64,000 nt of DNA from Prostheceraeus crozeri. Its lineage: Eukaryota; Platyhelminthes; Polycladida; Euryleptidae. Position 1 is the first letter of the stretch. Every line of letters begins with the position of its first letter. Position numbers and translations under genes: made by a program. The notes beneath the pieces were generated by a model. The model was not told the DNA's origin and searched no databases. It saw only the letters and a program-made list of their open reading frames with translations. Of this stretch, positions 1 to 12,200 are shown piece after piece. The DNA lies in NCBI GenBank assembly GCA_907163375.1, contig CAJQUW010009257.1, positions 62,001-126,000 of the forward strand, read 5' to 3'.

Positions 1-357
1 TCCTAGAGTGTACGTACTCTCGCAAATTCCTTTACTGGTATTTATTGGTCTGTACATCTAATTTTTGCACATCTCATCATGATACCCTCTTTTATTTGTT
101 AGTGATGTTCAAATAAGTGATGTACGGACCTCTCACCCCGTATATAATGTTGATCATCATTAGAGACAACTAAAGATGTCCGTCTTTACATTGAAATAAC
201 ATTGTGGACAATCTGTCTACTACTGTGATCTTTATTTCAGCACATTCTGGTGAATATTATCTTTTTCAAGAAAATCATAATAAGGACTTATCAAGAAAGC
301 GGCATTATCGGGCTGCTAATGAGATATGATATCGGTTTAATTGTCTGCCGACAGAAT
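1..357. other. Unassigned AT-rich sequence
   Basis: No coding pattern, splice pair or repeat is visible before the satellite begins. Confidence 0.5.
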
Positions 358-1812
358 TTTAACTCATGCCCAGCAGCCCCCCAATCATAAAAGATGCCTC
401 CTTCTATGCTGTTCCACCTCCCACGCACCTCTCGACACTTCCTTACCTATCCTCGACACATTCGACAAATCCCAAGATTCACTCACTCCTAAGTCTCAGA
501 TATCTAACATACCTCTATTAAAAAAGTGTCGATCGATGATGAAACGACTCAATTACATGCCCAGCAGCTCCCCAATCATAAAACACACCTCTATCTATGC
601 TGTTTCACCTCTCAGGCCCCTCTCGACACTTCTTTACCTATCCTCGACACATTCGACAAATCCCAGGATTCACTCACTCCTAAGAATCAGATATCTAACA
701 TACCTCTATCAAAAAAGTGTCGATCGATGTTGAAACGACTCAATTACATCGCCAGCAGCTCTCCAATCATAAAACATACCTCCTTCTAAGCTGTTCTACC
801 TCCTAGACTCCTCTCGACATTTCCTTACCTATCCTCGACACATTCGACAAATCCCAAGATTCACTCACTCCTAAGAATCAGATATCTAACATACCTCTAT
901 CAAAAAAGTGTCGATCGATGTTGAAACGACTCAATTACATCGCCAGCAGCTCTCCAATCATAAAACATACCTCCTTCTAAGCTGTTCTACCTCCTAGACT
1001 CCTCTCGACACTTTTCTACCTTACCTATCCTCGACACATTCGACAAATCCCAAGATTCACTCACTCCCAAGTCTCAGATATCTAACATACCTCTATTAAA
1101 AAAGTGTCGATCGATGTTGAAACGACTCAATTACATGGCCAGCAGCTCTCCAATCATAAAACATACCTCATTCTATGCTGTTCCACCTCCCAGGCCCCTC
1201 TCGACACTTTTCTACCTGTCCTCGACACATTCGACAAATACAAAGATTCACTCACTCCTAAGTCTCAGATATCTAACATACCTCTATTAAAAAAGTGTCG
1301 ATCGATGATGAAACGACTCAATTACATGCCCAGCAGCCTTCCAATCATAAAACATACCCCATCTATGCTGTTCCACCTCCCAGGCCCCTCTCGACACATT
1401 CGACAAATACAAAGATTCACTCACTCCTGAGTCTCAGATATCTAACATACCTCTATCAAAAAAGTGTCGATCGATGTTGAAACGACTCAATTACATGCCC
1501 AGGAGCCCCTAATCATAAAACATACCTCCTTCTAAGCTGTTCCACCTCCCAGGCCCCTCTCGACACTTTTTTACCTATCCTCGACACATTCGACAAATCC
1601 CAAGATTCACTCACTCCTAAGAATCAGATATCTAACATACCTCTATCAAAAAAGTGTCGATCGATGTTGAAACGACTCAATTACATCGCCAGCAGCTCTC
1701 CAATCATAAAACATACCTCCTTCTAAGCTGTTCCACCTCCCAGGCCCCTCTCGACACTTTTTTACCTAACCTCGACACATTCGACAAATCCAAAGATTCA
1801 CTCACTCCTAAG
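358..1812 (+). repeat. 191-bp satellite array, about 7.5 units
   Basis: The same block recurs with anchor words (atgcccagcagc or atcgccagcagc) at about 365, 557, 748, 939, 1135, 1326, 1495 and 1685, giving periods of 191-196 bp and one short 169-bp unit. The short unit looks like a deletion between two copies of ctcgacac. Each unit carries TCGACAC words, then aaaaaagtgtcgatcgatg, so the unit holds both orientations of the same heptamer. Units differ by scattered substitutions. The array ends mid-unit at tcactcctaag. The reading frames through it come from a period that is not a multiple of three and should not be called genes. An inverted block of the same family lies at 27368-27790. Confidence 0.95.
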
Positions 1813-2220
1813 TGAGATCTAGGCTTATAACAAGTTTTTGTTCTCCAATATTTCATGTGTCTCAATGCTACATCCAGCAACAGTATTGCTACTTTGTTCC
1901 TGTAGCTCCGTTGTAGCTGAATTGTAGGCTACCATTATGATGTTTATTCATGCCTGGTGAAACATTCTTGATGAAATTTATCAAATAGTATTTTCTATGT
2001 CAAAATCTCAAAATTATTACTGATTAGCGAACTGCAGGTGTTTCATTTACTCGTAGATTTGTAGTTATCGTAGCTTTAATCTGTCAATAGCATGTAAGTG
2101 TATGCTTGGATTCTTTCATCTACATGTATTTTAGATGGATTTTACAGCTTTCCATTTCAGATGTGCGGTTTCTGTTCCACTTGTAAAAGCTACATCTATG
2201 TCCCCTTCTTTTTCGCGTAG
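1813..2220. other. Unassigned sequence after the satellite
   Basis: No recognisable element or convincing exon is visible here. Confidence 0.4.
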
Positions 2221-2261
2221 ATTGCTTGCTGAAGATGAAGAATGTGCTCTATATCAGAAAA
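2221..2261 (+). CDS. Possible micro-exon, unknown gene
   Basis: Acceptor cgcgtag, then 41 nt, then donor gtatgc. Read from the second base it encodes LLAEDEECALYQK, an acidic peptide without stops. It leaves one base at its 3' end, which fits the candidate exons starting at 5528 and 14201 but not the one at 2654. There is no homology I recognise; 41 nt is short enough for this to be chance. Confidence 0.2.
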
Positions 2262-2653
2262 GTATGCGCTAATATTACTGTAGATGGTTGAACTAATTCC
2301 TGCTTCATGGGCAACCGAAATTGCTACGTGCTCGTCTATTGTTATGTTCCATATTTCCAATAGCAACCGTGCAGTCTACGCTTCATCCTGCAAAAGGCCA
2401 CATCCGTTGGGGTAGGATGTATGTCCGCGGCTGCTAGTGAATGTAGACCTACTACTTCATTTGTGCAAGTCTGTGGACATCATTCTACACCATGCCGAGA
2501 GGCTCAGATTCTACAATCTAGAATAATGATGAAACGCACGCGTAAAGTCAGGATAAATAAAAATGTGTGAAGTAAAATGGTCAAAATATCAAGCAATGTA
2601 ATTATGTGAATTAATGCAACTTGGTTGCTCATCGATTACCATATTACTTGCAG

Positions 2654-2880
2654 TTGGATAAAGCGTTGCCATCTGGGGTATCGCTGCCAAAGTCGTCGCA
2701 TCAGTATGCAGGCATTCAATGAGAAGGAATATATTCGCACAAGGCCTCGCGTCATGTACTCACAGAAGAAGAAGAAGAAGACTAATCTTCTGGGAACTAC
2801 GTTCTCAACTTCGGTGGAAAAGCGGAGAAAGGGTCGCAATCCCAGCAGTGCGCCTAAATATGTTCATAAACAAACAAGAG
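2654..2880 (+). CDS. Candidate internal exon, basic protein of unknown family
   Basis: Bounded by acceptor attacttgcag and donor gtatga. The frame is open throughout and encodes a strongly basic, polar stretch with CQSRRISMQAFNEKEY, a run of five lysines after MYSQ, and a VEKRRKGRNPSSAPKYVH segment, which looks like a nuclear-localisation-rich linker. The exon starts on the third base of a codon and leaves one base at its 3' end. That phase fits the candidate exon at 5528, which begins with the last two bases of a codon, and also the terminal exon at 14201. No domain is recognised. It could be chance open frame, but both splice signals and the composition favour an exon. Confidence 0.35.
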
Positions 2881-3330
2881 GTATGAGAAATATAGCATTT
2901 AAGCATTCATTTAAATTTTCATTTTTTAATTAAACATGGTATTCAAATTCTAGGCAATTTGTCCCCTTCCGATTTCTTTTCATTAAAATCTAATTGCATC
3001 CAAACTTATTTCACACCCACAGTGTTCAACGGAAAGGTTTGTGAATTTTCTAAATTCTCTTCAATTGTTAATCTATAATTCGTGCAACTCAATATCTCAA
3101 CTGTAGTCAGTCATATATACAAACACATATCAATTAATCACTATGGATCAATGACAGTATTATCGACAGGCCTAGATTTCAACATGCATGTACTTGCTCT
3201 TCTTATTTACGATGGTTACTCAACTCACTCAATCAAATCACAGCTTCGAGACCGTCTAGTCGGGGATTAATCTTAGCAGAAGCATCAATACCCGGTAAAC
3301 CCATAAGAGCGCATAAAATGAAGTGAACTA
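2881..3330. other. Unassigned sequence, probable intron
   Basis: Nothing recognisable. It ends at the TA target duplicate (3329-3330) of the Tc1 element. Confidence 0.4.
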
Positions 3331-4972
3331 CAGATTGTTTCATAAAAAATGGATCACTCTTAAACATCGCCTTAACTTCAACTTTGTCTAACTCCGCCAA
3401 ACTTGAACGAATTTCTCTGAAATTTGGAAGATATGTCAGTTGTGCTTACTAATATCATTGTTGGAAATTTCAAGCATGAATATTGAGTTGTTATCCTGTT
3501 ATAGATAAAAAAAGTAGTAGATAATTTGATGTTCATTTAGCAATGTTACACAAAATCATACCTCACTCTTATAAAATTACATTTGTTTCCTTTGCTATGT
3601 AATATGTTGTTCTACAAACCAAAAGCTATCAAGCAAAACAAAAATAAAGAAAATCGGTCAATCAGAGCCAGAGCACCATTATTCATCAACAATAATGTAA
3701 CTGCTACATGTGATTAACTGGACTTCATGTTCCATAGCTTCCTGACTTCGTTGCGGTGGTGTTGGCAGCACTCCTGATTGCTTTCAGCTAGAAATCTATC
3801 TCTTACCGGTTGAAAACAATACAAAGCACAAATGAACAAAAGGCAAAGTGTCAGCCTTGCTAGAACTAGGGTTTTCTTTGCGAGCTACAAGCAAGCGACT
3901 AAATGTCCCTTACACAAATGTGCATCGATGGCATAATGATGATTTTCGACTCTGTCGTAAAGAGGGCTCTGGCCGTCCACGCAAAACATCCAAACGTAGA
4001 GACCGCCTAATTTTGAGATTTGTTAAAGTTGATCCAAGTCTTCGTTAACTGAGATGGCTGCACTAGACTCGTCTATTTCTAAGTCCACTATTCGTAGAAG
4101 ACTTATTGAGTCGAATTTCAAGAGTTTGTAAGAGGCCCTCTCAGATCGAATTATCAGATCAGCATACAAAAAGACGTCTCAGATGGGCAATGAGTCATTG
4201 TCACTGGCGAAATCAATGGGATCGGGTTGTCTGGTCTGATGAGGCATCAGTCCGTCTGAAGGATAGGTGGGATGGTCCGATTGAGATTATGGATAAAATC
4301 TGATCAGGATAATTCCGAGACATTTACATCGTCCCCGGGTACAAGGTGGTGCGGACTCTACTGATTTGGGCTGGCATTTGGACCAATGGCCGCTTCTGAA
4401 ACTTCACATACAGCAAGGAACCATGAATTCTGAACGCTATGTGAATGTTTTACGAATGAACATTGGCCAAATGACAGATCAACTTGGTGATCCATCGACT
4501 TGGTTATTTATGGATGATAATGCTACGTGTCACAGGAGTAGTAGAGTCAACTTATGCAAGTCTCAATTAGGGCTTAGGACATTATCTTGGCCAGCTCGTT
4601 CTCCTGATCTGAATCCCATAGAAAATGTATGGAGTATTCTAAAACGTAACGTTCGTCGTTCACTGCTACCTACAGATGGCGTATCACAACTTACGTCACT
4701 GTTAAAAAGAGAGTGGAGAAAGTTAGATCAGTCAAAAATCAACGATATCATCGAATCAATGCCTAGACGAATTGGTAATGTCATTGACAATAAGGGTAGG
4801 GCCACAAAATATTAGCTTCTTTAGAACCGTTACTGTATCATAGCTTATCAGATTATATAAGGACATTTAAATATATTAGGGACATGAAATAACATGAAAA
4901 ATGCTTTCTGTATCATACTTATGTTTTATTTAGTCAAATTTCAGGATGATCCACTTTTTATGAAACGGACTG
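3331..4972 (+). mobile_element. Tc1-like DNA transposon, complete ends, inactivated
   Basis: The element runs from CAGATTGTTTCATAAAAAAT to the inverted match ending ...ATGAAACGGACTG. It is flanked by TA on both sides (3329-3330 and 4973-4974), the Tc1/mariner target duplication. The terminal inverted repeats match over about 27 bp with a few mismatches. Inside lies a Tc1-type transposase in three or more frames. At 1642 bp it has the usual size of a full Tc1 element, so both termini are kept while the gene is dead. Confidence 0.93.
3848..4815 (+). pseudogene. Tc1-family DD34E transposase pseudogene
   Basis: Three collinear pieces make one transposase. 3848-4048 has the paired-like helix-turn-helix (ALLELGFSLRATSKRLNVP) and the GRPRKTSKR linker. 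4106-4303 has the first catalytic aspartate in VVWSDEASVRL. 4366-4815 has the second in WLFMDDNATCHRSS and the glutamate in SPDLNPIENVWS. Thirty-four residues separate the second D from the E, the DD34E spacing of Tc1 elements. A stop after DPSLR, further stops near 4303 and frame changes between the pieces make it non-functional. It lies wholly inside the TIR-bounded element. Confidence 0.92.
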
Positions 4973-4974
4973 TA

Positions 4975-5527
4975 TTAATGAATAAGTTGAGAGTCTAGAT
5001 GATTATTTTGTAGCTGAACACGAGAAAAATCCATAGAGTAAACTCATTGTAGGTGTTTAACGAAAACAGCAGTATACTTGTATATGTCCAAGAAACGAAG
5101 TATTAAATCCTTTCATACTGTTTGATTACCACTTATAAGAAAACTACCTTAACATAAGATTTGGAGAAATGCAAGTATTGGAAGTACAATAATTTCCAAT
5201 GGTCTTAAGTGAATCGGTAAGAAGTGTGTAGTCATTACTGCATACACGTACTTTGCCTATTCCTGAACAATAAGTGAGGAATTGCGGTATATTTCTAAAG
5301 TAGCAGTTACTTTTCTAAACGTAATTTATTATTGACAGAAATGCACGAGTTATACCATTGTTTTCCTGATTTTGTTTGCAAAAGTTGCTAAATTTGCAAA
5401 GTTTGTAGCTTTTGTTCCATGTGTTACATTTTCTATATATGCAGCAGAATCCAGCATATACATGTGATATTTCCTAAGTGGGAGTCGTTGACAGATAGAT
5501 ATAGATCAGTTTCACTTTCGTTTGCAG
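4975..5527. other. Unassigned sequence, possible intron
   Basis: AT-rich; it ends in a pyrimidine-rich tract leading to the acceptor tttgcag at 5521-5527. Confidence 0.4.
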
Positions 5528-5709
5528 GAGTCGTGACAAGAATATCCATAGTTAGGACTTCTTCCTTCTTGCGACTCATTTACTTACAAACCGAATCGCA
5601 TAATGTCAAAGACCAATCTTCATCCCAGTGGCATATGTGCAAAGCGGAACAAATCAGGACAACAACTCAGACCAATGTTTCTCCGTCATCACCCTTACGT
5701 ACTAATCTC
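5528..5709 (+). CDS. Candidate internal exon, unknown gene
   Basis: Acceptor ttcgtttgcag precedes an open frame of about 60 codons with VVTRISIVRTSSFLRLIYL, then a Ser/Thr/Gln-rich part (SSSQWHMCKAEQIRTTTQ, NVSPSSPL). The exon begins with two bases of a split codon, which fits the one base left over by the candidate exon ending at 2880. The donor gtatca is weak, and gtaact 12 nt further is an alternative. I recognise no family. Confidence 0.28.
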
Positions 5710-6854
5710 GTATCAGTGTTCGTAACTGCGTGCGACACATATTTTATTTAGATCTCATTATCAACACTTATCATTTCCCATTGGTAATTAAAATTGTTGA
5801 GCTCTAATTGTTCACCTAAATCGCTGTTATTGCCTTCATTTGTTCCCTTTTGTATATAAGCCGCTGAGGAGGAAGGACTTGAGGCATGTTCGAATCTTCA
5901 AATCGAATTTCAGTTAAAAACTGGCATTGTAATGGGAGGCATGAGAGGATGAAGAATGAAATACCGTAGAACGGTCTGTACTTTCAGGATCATGAAGCAT
6001 CGCCCATCTCTCGTATGATACTGTTATTTTGGTATTTGGCAATTGATTTTTAATATTTTTGCACATTTTCTACTTGTCCTTCTACTGCATATTTTTTGCT
6101 TATTTGAAGGTAGTCATATCTGCGATACTTCATTTATACAATGATTGCAAAGCAACATAGAGGCGTTCTTCCTATACTAACTTTCTAAGTCAAGTTCATT
6201 GATTGAAATGAAGTGATCGGTTTGTAAATTTTTAATCAATCATAATAGCATTCTATATTATTCAGGTATGCAAGCCATCGAAATTTGCTTCAACCTGCTT
6301 GCAAACAGCAAGTTGTGACAAAAAGTCAATCCGAAGGATACTAAGAGTCGTGGTTTCAGCCAAGAACTCCAGATGATCGCCTCGACCAGAGAAAGTTAAC
6401 GGGAAATTATTTGACAAGTGTAATCCCTAATGTAAACGTCAGATCAGTACGTACGGATGTGAGTTTTACCGGAGTCAATGAAAGATGCACAGTATTCTAC
6501 CTTTACATATATTGATACTCGTACACAACTTGATATTTCGTGAAAGCATGTTTATTGCAAATGAATTTGTTGCATATAGAAATTGAAGATGTACATTACA
6601 ATACAAAACTATACAATCTGTTGAACGTGGTGACGTAAGGTATGGTACTCGTATATACACGATATACGCAAAATGCTCAACTGTATATAACACTGACTTA
6701 CGGCGTGTGTTAGTTACAGTGATGTTACCTCCTCCCCACATCGTCAATTACGACTCTGCCATATCAACACTTTTTGCACCGTAAGTTGACAAGTGGGATA
6801 TATTTTGAGGTTTCAATTTACTCGGTCGCTCATTTCCATTAAAATAATTTTCAG
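5710..6854. other. Unassigned sequence, probable intron or intergenic
   Basis: No repeats or coding signals I can support. The 90-codon open frame on the minus strand near 6475-6747 has no family resemblance and no splice context. Confidence 0.35.
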
Positions 6855-7056
6855 AATGGCTATAGATGGTACACAATGCTGGTTTCAATACGCGGCATGC
6901 AGTTATTTGATTTGTTTTTATGGTCATCATTTGAACATGCAGCAGCATCAATGTCGAGATGCTTGGAAGTCGACCTGCGAGGAAAGGCTATCGGAAGACC
7001 ATGCTCGTGACGTGTTGAACTGGTGCTTTGCTCTTTGGCAGGAGGATTTGTGGAAT
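6855..7056 (+). CDS. Candidate first coding exon, Cys/Trp-rich unknown protein
   Basis: Acceptor attttcag is followed after one base by ATG (6856-6858) in a strong context (A at -3, G at +4). The frame is open for 67 codons to a donor gtaagc in phase 0. The peptide has six cysteines (8, 15, 20, 33, 41, 57) and tryptophans in HQCRDAWKSTCEERLSED and VLNWCFALWQEDLWN, a non-random composition. A hydrophobic stretch YLICFYG lies near residue 18. No family is recognised. An ATG placed directly after an acceptor suggests a non-coding upstream exon or a spliced leader. The next exon was not found. Confidence 0.42.
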
Positions 7057-8610
7057 GTAAGCAAAAAAGGCGGAAGAAAAAAGAACTGTGGTATGAGTGA
7101 TCACTTTGAATTTGAATATTTCAAAACAATTTTGTCAGTGATAATATGTCAATATATGCAGTACATATCATTGTAAGGTTCCACTAATAATTGAAATTTG
7201 CGAAAATAAATTGTAATTTTGCTTCAACGAAAAACGCGCAAAATGCAATTGTTTTATAAGCTGTAAAAGACCGTTGAAGAAAAATTGCCCATTTATGAAG
7301 AAGTATATGTTGCAATTTTCTGAATGGAAAACGTGTGTGAATAGGTTGGCAACTTTATGGTTACAGAGGAATAAATACTTGTATTCGAACAAAAAAGCTT
7401 ATGAAGCTGAATATATGATGATTGAGCAGCGTTCAGATTTTTAGGGAAAACACAGAAGCACTAAGATTACATCCTGATCCTCACAATATTCACGTTTTCT
7501 ATTGATATGGTGCGACTTCTGTTTTTACTTGCTTACAAACTTTAAAAACAAATGCTCGAGTTGTGGGCACATTTTTACTGGAATAGCATTTCTAGCAAGC
7601 TACATATTCAAACTATATCACGGAGCATGGATCAGGTTTTTCACGTGCAAAGCACGCGATAACGCTTTTTAAAACACGATGTTACACACGTGAGGAATTA
7701 TTGTAGATATGTGAAATTGTTGCTATTCTCGTGGAGATTCGAAGCGTGTTTGTTTCTTTTTAAAATAATATCTCGTGTGTTGCTCGTGTGAATATTTTGC
7801 CACAGCTGCAGGATTGTTCCTAAATTTTACTAGCGTTATCAGTATTTATGATGATACGCGAGGAGGGAGATCATCGAACATGTTTTACATGTCCGACAAT
7901 CCATTATAGACTTCTACAAGAATAATACAGGAAATATCTATACATCACAAAATTGATACAATGATAGAATACTTGGGATGACTTGTGCTTAATGGTAAAT
8001 GTTCAGCGTCTCGACGTTTTCCACAATTCAAAAATAGATGAAATTCATGCATCTTAAATTGAGTGTAACTATCACTAAAATATATCGATTTCTTGACGTA
8101 AATCAGGTAGGCATCAAAATATACTTACAAAGGAGGTCTAATCACTACCACAACAGATCGTGGGAATAGCAAAATTCAAAATAAACTAACTATAGTGATG
8201 AATGGAACAGACCAGTTGATGACTAAAAGTCTCTGCTCAATTCTTGCCTGTATTGAGTAAGTCATTATTTCGAATTAAATTATGCAGGATATTAGCAGAA
8301 TATGGTTCCCATTTTATTGTCTGTTTTTTGTTGATTGTTAGTTTTACAGTTTCTAAGTTGCTAGGCTTTTTAAAAAAAATGCTTTAAACATTTATAAGTG
8401 TTCTTTGGGGGTTTAGAAAAACGGGAAGAATCATATAGCTGATGGTTTATGCGAGTTTATGTGTAGCATAAATGGACGTTTTTAATGAGACACAAATGAA
8501 TGGGTTATATGAGCTAAGAGTAAGAGAGTTGTTAAAAGCTGGAATTCTTAAAAATAGGTATTGTAGAATCATTTTATTTTGAATATCGATTTAAAATACG
8601 TCCCAAAATA
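7057..8610. other. Unassigned sequence, probable intron
   Basis: Low-complexity AT-rich DNA with no element or exon I can support. Confidence 0.35.
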
Positions 8611-8625
8611 CATTATACAGAGTCA

Positions 8626-8961
8626 GTGAAGGCTATATATAGAAAGTCTAGAATCATCGATTATGCAATTTGCAATTGGGTGACCATGGAATTACGCAAG
8701 AAGGGAGGACCGTCCCTTTGGTTAGATGGAAGCCATGGACATCGAATGATTGTCTATGGATGGAACGACCATATGAGCGACCCCATGCTAAACTTTTTTT
8801 GGGCAGAACATGGAGACCAGTGGAGGAGTGCGTCCTGCACCTTTGGAGAAAAAACAGATGTGATACGTCATCAAGTAATAAAAGTATTGCAAGATTTATT
8901 TGGTGCTCACATGGTGCATGGCTATAAGTACTTCATCATTGAAATAAAATTAATAATGTGA
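8626..8961 (+). CDS. Open frame of unknown nature, possible exon
   Basis: An acceptor-like catttatac-type tract ending in cag lies at about 8610, followed by an open frame with WVTMELRKKGGPSLWLDG, MIVYGWNDHMSDPM and EHGDQWRSASCTFGEKTD. A second frame is open over 8670-8927, and only one can be coding. Composition (Trp, Gly, His) is unlike the AT-rich flanks. I cannot name a family. There is no clear in-phase donor; the best is gtgcat after GCTCACATG. Confidence 0.22.
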   Translation: MKAIYRKSRIIDYAICNWVTMELRKKGGPSLWLDGSHGHRMIVYGWNDHMSDPMLNFFWAEHGDQWRSASCTFGEKTDVIRHQVIKVLQDLFGAHMVHGYKYFIIEIKLIM

Positions 8962-9649
8962 TACATTGACAGTATAACACGAGAAAGAACTTGTAGGCTG
9001 TAGTAAGCATTCAGCTGTACTTACTCAAGGATTGTGTGTTTGACTTTTTTTACATGGTTGGTTTTTAGTTAAGATTTACAACTACCTATATGAAGTCGTC
9101 TCTGCTATTGAATTGAAAAACCTGGACATACTAACTTTTGTTTATTTCATTAGAAGTTTCAATCGTTTGGATTGTTTTAACAGATCGTGGTAAATTCATA
9201 ATGAGCACACAACGCGATGTTGTTATTTTCTTCCATTCCTTCAATAAATGTTTTACACCCTAAATGAAGTTGAGATATGTAACAATTACGTTTTTGTCTC
9301 AATCTTAGATTAATTACATTTTTATCTTTATCAATGTAGCAGGTAATAATGATGGAGGGGCGGATAGCATAACATAAAGAACCCATCTGCTTAAATTTTG
9401 TTTTTTTGCTTGTCTTATTGGAATACCTTGTGTAAATTTTCCATCCTATTGAGGCCATAAGTTAACTGTTAGAAATAGAACTATTACTTCTTCCTTTAGC
9501 ACATGCTTGATTCTGCTATGTATCCTTAAAGGAAACGCCCGATGGTTAGTCGCGTCGTGCTAATGATCGCCCGTCTTATTATTGTGTTTGAATTAGATAA
9601 ACTAATACTTGTTAAATCACGCCGACACAAACCAGCATGAATTTTTAAG
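8962..9649. other. Unassigned sequence
   Basis: No feature recognised before the satellite begins. Confidence 0.35.
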
Positions 9650-12200
9650 TATGCTCCGGTAGTATATATTTCAAGGAAATTTGGGGACCGGTGGTAAGCC
9701 GGTCAAAAGTTTACGTTGACTCGAAAGATGTTAATAGAAAGTAAGAAAAATTGGCGACTATGAAGAATTTTGTTGATATATGCTCATATTTTGCTAGATA
9801 GAAAGATCCTGGTCAGGAGTTGCTCATTGATTTTAATGAAAGCAGCCTTAGAAAGAACCTGACCTGTAGAGATATTGGACATGGTAGTCATCCGGTTGGT
9901 AAGCCGGTCTAAGGTTACTATGACTCTGAAAGATCGTTAAGGCAAGTAGGATAGTTGGCGGCGAAATAGCTGAAATTGTTGATATTTGATCTTATTTTGC
10001 TAAGGATAGAAAGATCAGGTTTCAGGAGTAGCTCATTGATTTTATATGATAGCAAGCCTAGAAACCTGACTGTAGATGATAATTGGCATGGTGTCATCGG
10101 GTTGGGTAAGCCGGTTTCATAGTATACTATGACTCTGGAAAGATCGGTAAAGCAAGTAGGAAAAGAAAGTTGGCGACAGAATTATGCAGAAATTGTTGAT
10201 ATTTGATTCGTATTTTGTAAGGATAGAAAGATCAGGTCAAGGTGTATCTCATTGATTATAATGGAAAGCAGCCTAGAAACCTGACTCTGTTAGGATGATA
10301 TTGTTGGCATAGTCGTTTATCCGGTTGGTAAGCGGTCTAAGTATACAATAACTTGAAAGATCGTTAATATAACGCAAGTCTGGAAAGTTGGCGAAAATAT
10401 TCAGGAAAATTGTTGATATTTGATCATATCTGCTAAGTAGCAAGATTCAGGTCAGGAGTTGCTCATTGATTTTATGAAACCTGCTAGAACCTGACTGTAG
10501 ATGATATTGGCATAGTGTTATCCGGATGGGTAAGCCGGGTACAAAGTTTTATATGACTTGAAAAGATCGTATAGGCATGTAGGAAAGTTGGGAAATATGC
10601 AGAAATTGTGGATATCTCTGATCATATTTTGCTTAGATAGAAAGAGTCAGGTCAGGAGTAGCTCATGGATTTTAATGTATAAGCAGCCTAGAACTGATGT
10701 AGTTGTATTGGCCTGGTGTCTTTCCGGTTGGTATGTCGGTCCATGTATTCTATGACTCTGAATGATCGTAAAGCAAGTAGGAAAGTTGGCGAAATATGCA
10801 GAAATTGTTGATAATATGATCATATTTTGCTAAGAATTGAAAGTTCAGTTAAGGAGTTGCTCTTTGTTTTAATGAAAGCAGCCTAGAGAACCTGGTCTGT
10901 AGATGATTATTTGGCATAGTGTTATCCGGTTGGGTAGCCGGTCAAAGTATACTAGGACTCTGAAAGATAGTATAAGCAAGTAAGAAAATGGCGTAATATG
11001 CAGAAATTGTTGATATTTGTTCTATTGTGCTTATGATAGAATGTTCTGGTAAGGACGTTTGTCTTTGTTTTTAATGAAAGCAGGCCTAAGAACCTGACTG
11101 TAGATGATTTTGGCATAGGTGTTTTATCCGGTTGGTAAGCCGGTCAAAGTTATACTTATGACTCTGAAAGATCGTAAAGACAAGTAGGAAAGTTGGCGAA
11201 ATATGCAGAAATTTGTTGATATTTGATCGATATTTTTGCTAAGATCCAGAAAGATCTGGTACAGGAGTTGCTCTGTTTTTAATGAAAGAGCCTAGAAACT
11301 GACTGTAGATGATATTGGCATGGTGTCATCCGGTTTGGTAAGCCCGGTCCAAAGTATACTTTGACTCTGAAAGAATCGTAAAGCAAGTACGGAGGTATTG
11401 TTGGCGAAATATGCATGGGAATATTGTATGATATTTGATCATATTTGTGCTAAGATAGAAAGATCAGGTCAGGAGTTGCTCTTTGTTTTTAATGAAAGCA
11501 GCGCTAGAACCTGACTGTAGATGATATTTGGCATGGTGTCATCCGGTTGGTAATGTCGGTCACCAAGATATACTATGTACTCTAAAAGATCCCGTATAAG
11601 CAAGTAGGAAAGTTGGGCGAAAATATGCAGAAATATGTTTGATATTTGATCATATTTTGCTATAGATAGAAAGTATGCAGGTCAGGGTGTTGCTCTGTTT
11701 TTAATGAAAGGCATGGACGCTAGAATACCTGACTGGTAGATGATATTGGGAATGGTGTCATCCATGTTGTAAGGCCGGAGTCTAAAGTTATACTATGACT
11801 CTGAAAGATCCATAAAGCAAGTAGGAATAGTTGGCGAAAATATGCAGAAATTGTTGAAATTATTTGATCATATTTTGCTAAGATAGAAAGATCAGGTCCC
11901 AGGAGTTGCTCTGTTTTTATAATGATAATGCCAGCTAGAACCTCGACTGATAGATGATATTGGGCATAGTTGTTATCCGGTTGGTTAGTCGGTCAAGTAT
12001 ACTATGACTACTGAAAGATCGTAAAAGCAAGTTAGGAAAGTTGGCGAAATATGCAGAAATTTTTGATATTTGATCTTTATTTTTGCTAAGATAGAAAGAT
12101 TCATGGTCGGAGTAGTGTAGCTCATTGTTTTTTTAATGAAAGCAGCCTAGAACCTGACGGTAGATGATATTGGCATGGTGTTATCCGGTTGGTAATAGGG
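9650..12200 (+). repeat. ~205-bp satellite array, about 13 units, indel-rich
   Basis: The anchor ccggttggtaagccgg recurs near 9687, 9892, 10098, 10319, 10521, 10724, 10926, 11128, 11330, 11541, 11763, 11976 and 12184. Spacing is 202-222 bp. Each unit also carries actatgactctgaaagatcg, agttggcgaaatatgcagaa and tagaacctgactgtagatg. Units differ mainly by isolated single-base insertions and deletions scattered everywhere, not by shared diagnostic substitutions, which is the pattern of uncorrected long-read error rather than divergence. The array lies in what may be a large intron between the candidate exons at 6855 and 14201. Confidence 0.95.

Noticed and set aside
341..1480. Several 60-130 codon open frames in the satellite
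   Set aside because: They follow the repeat unit, shift frame between units, and start at non-ATG codons; satellite, not genes.
9650..12200. Regular repeats as a CRISPR array
   Set aside because: Units are 200 bp with no unique spacers, in a eukaryotic context.
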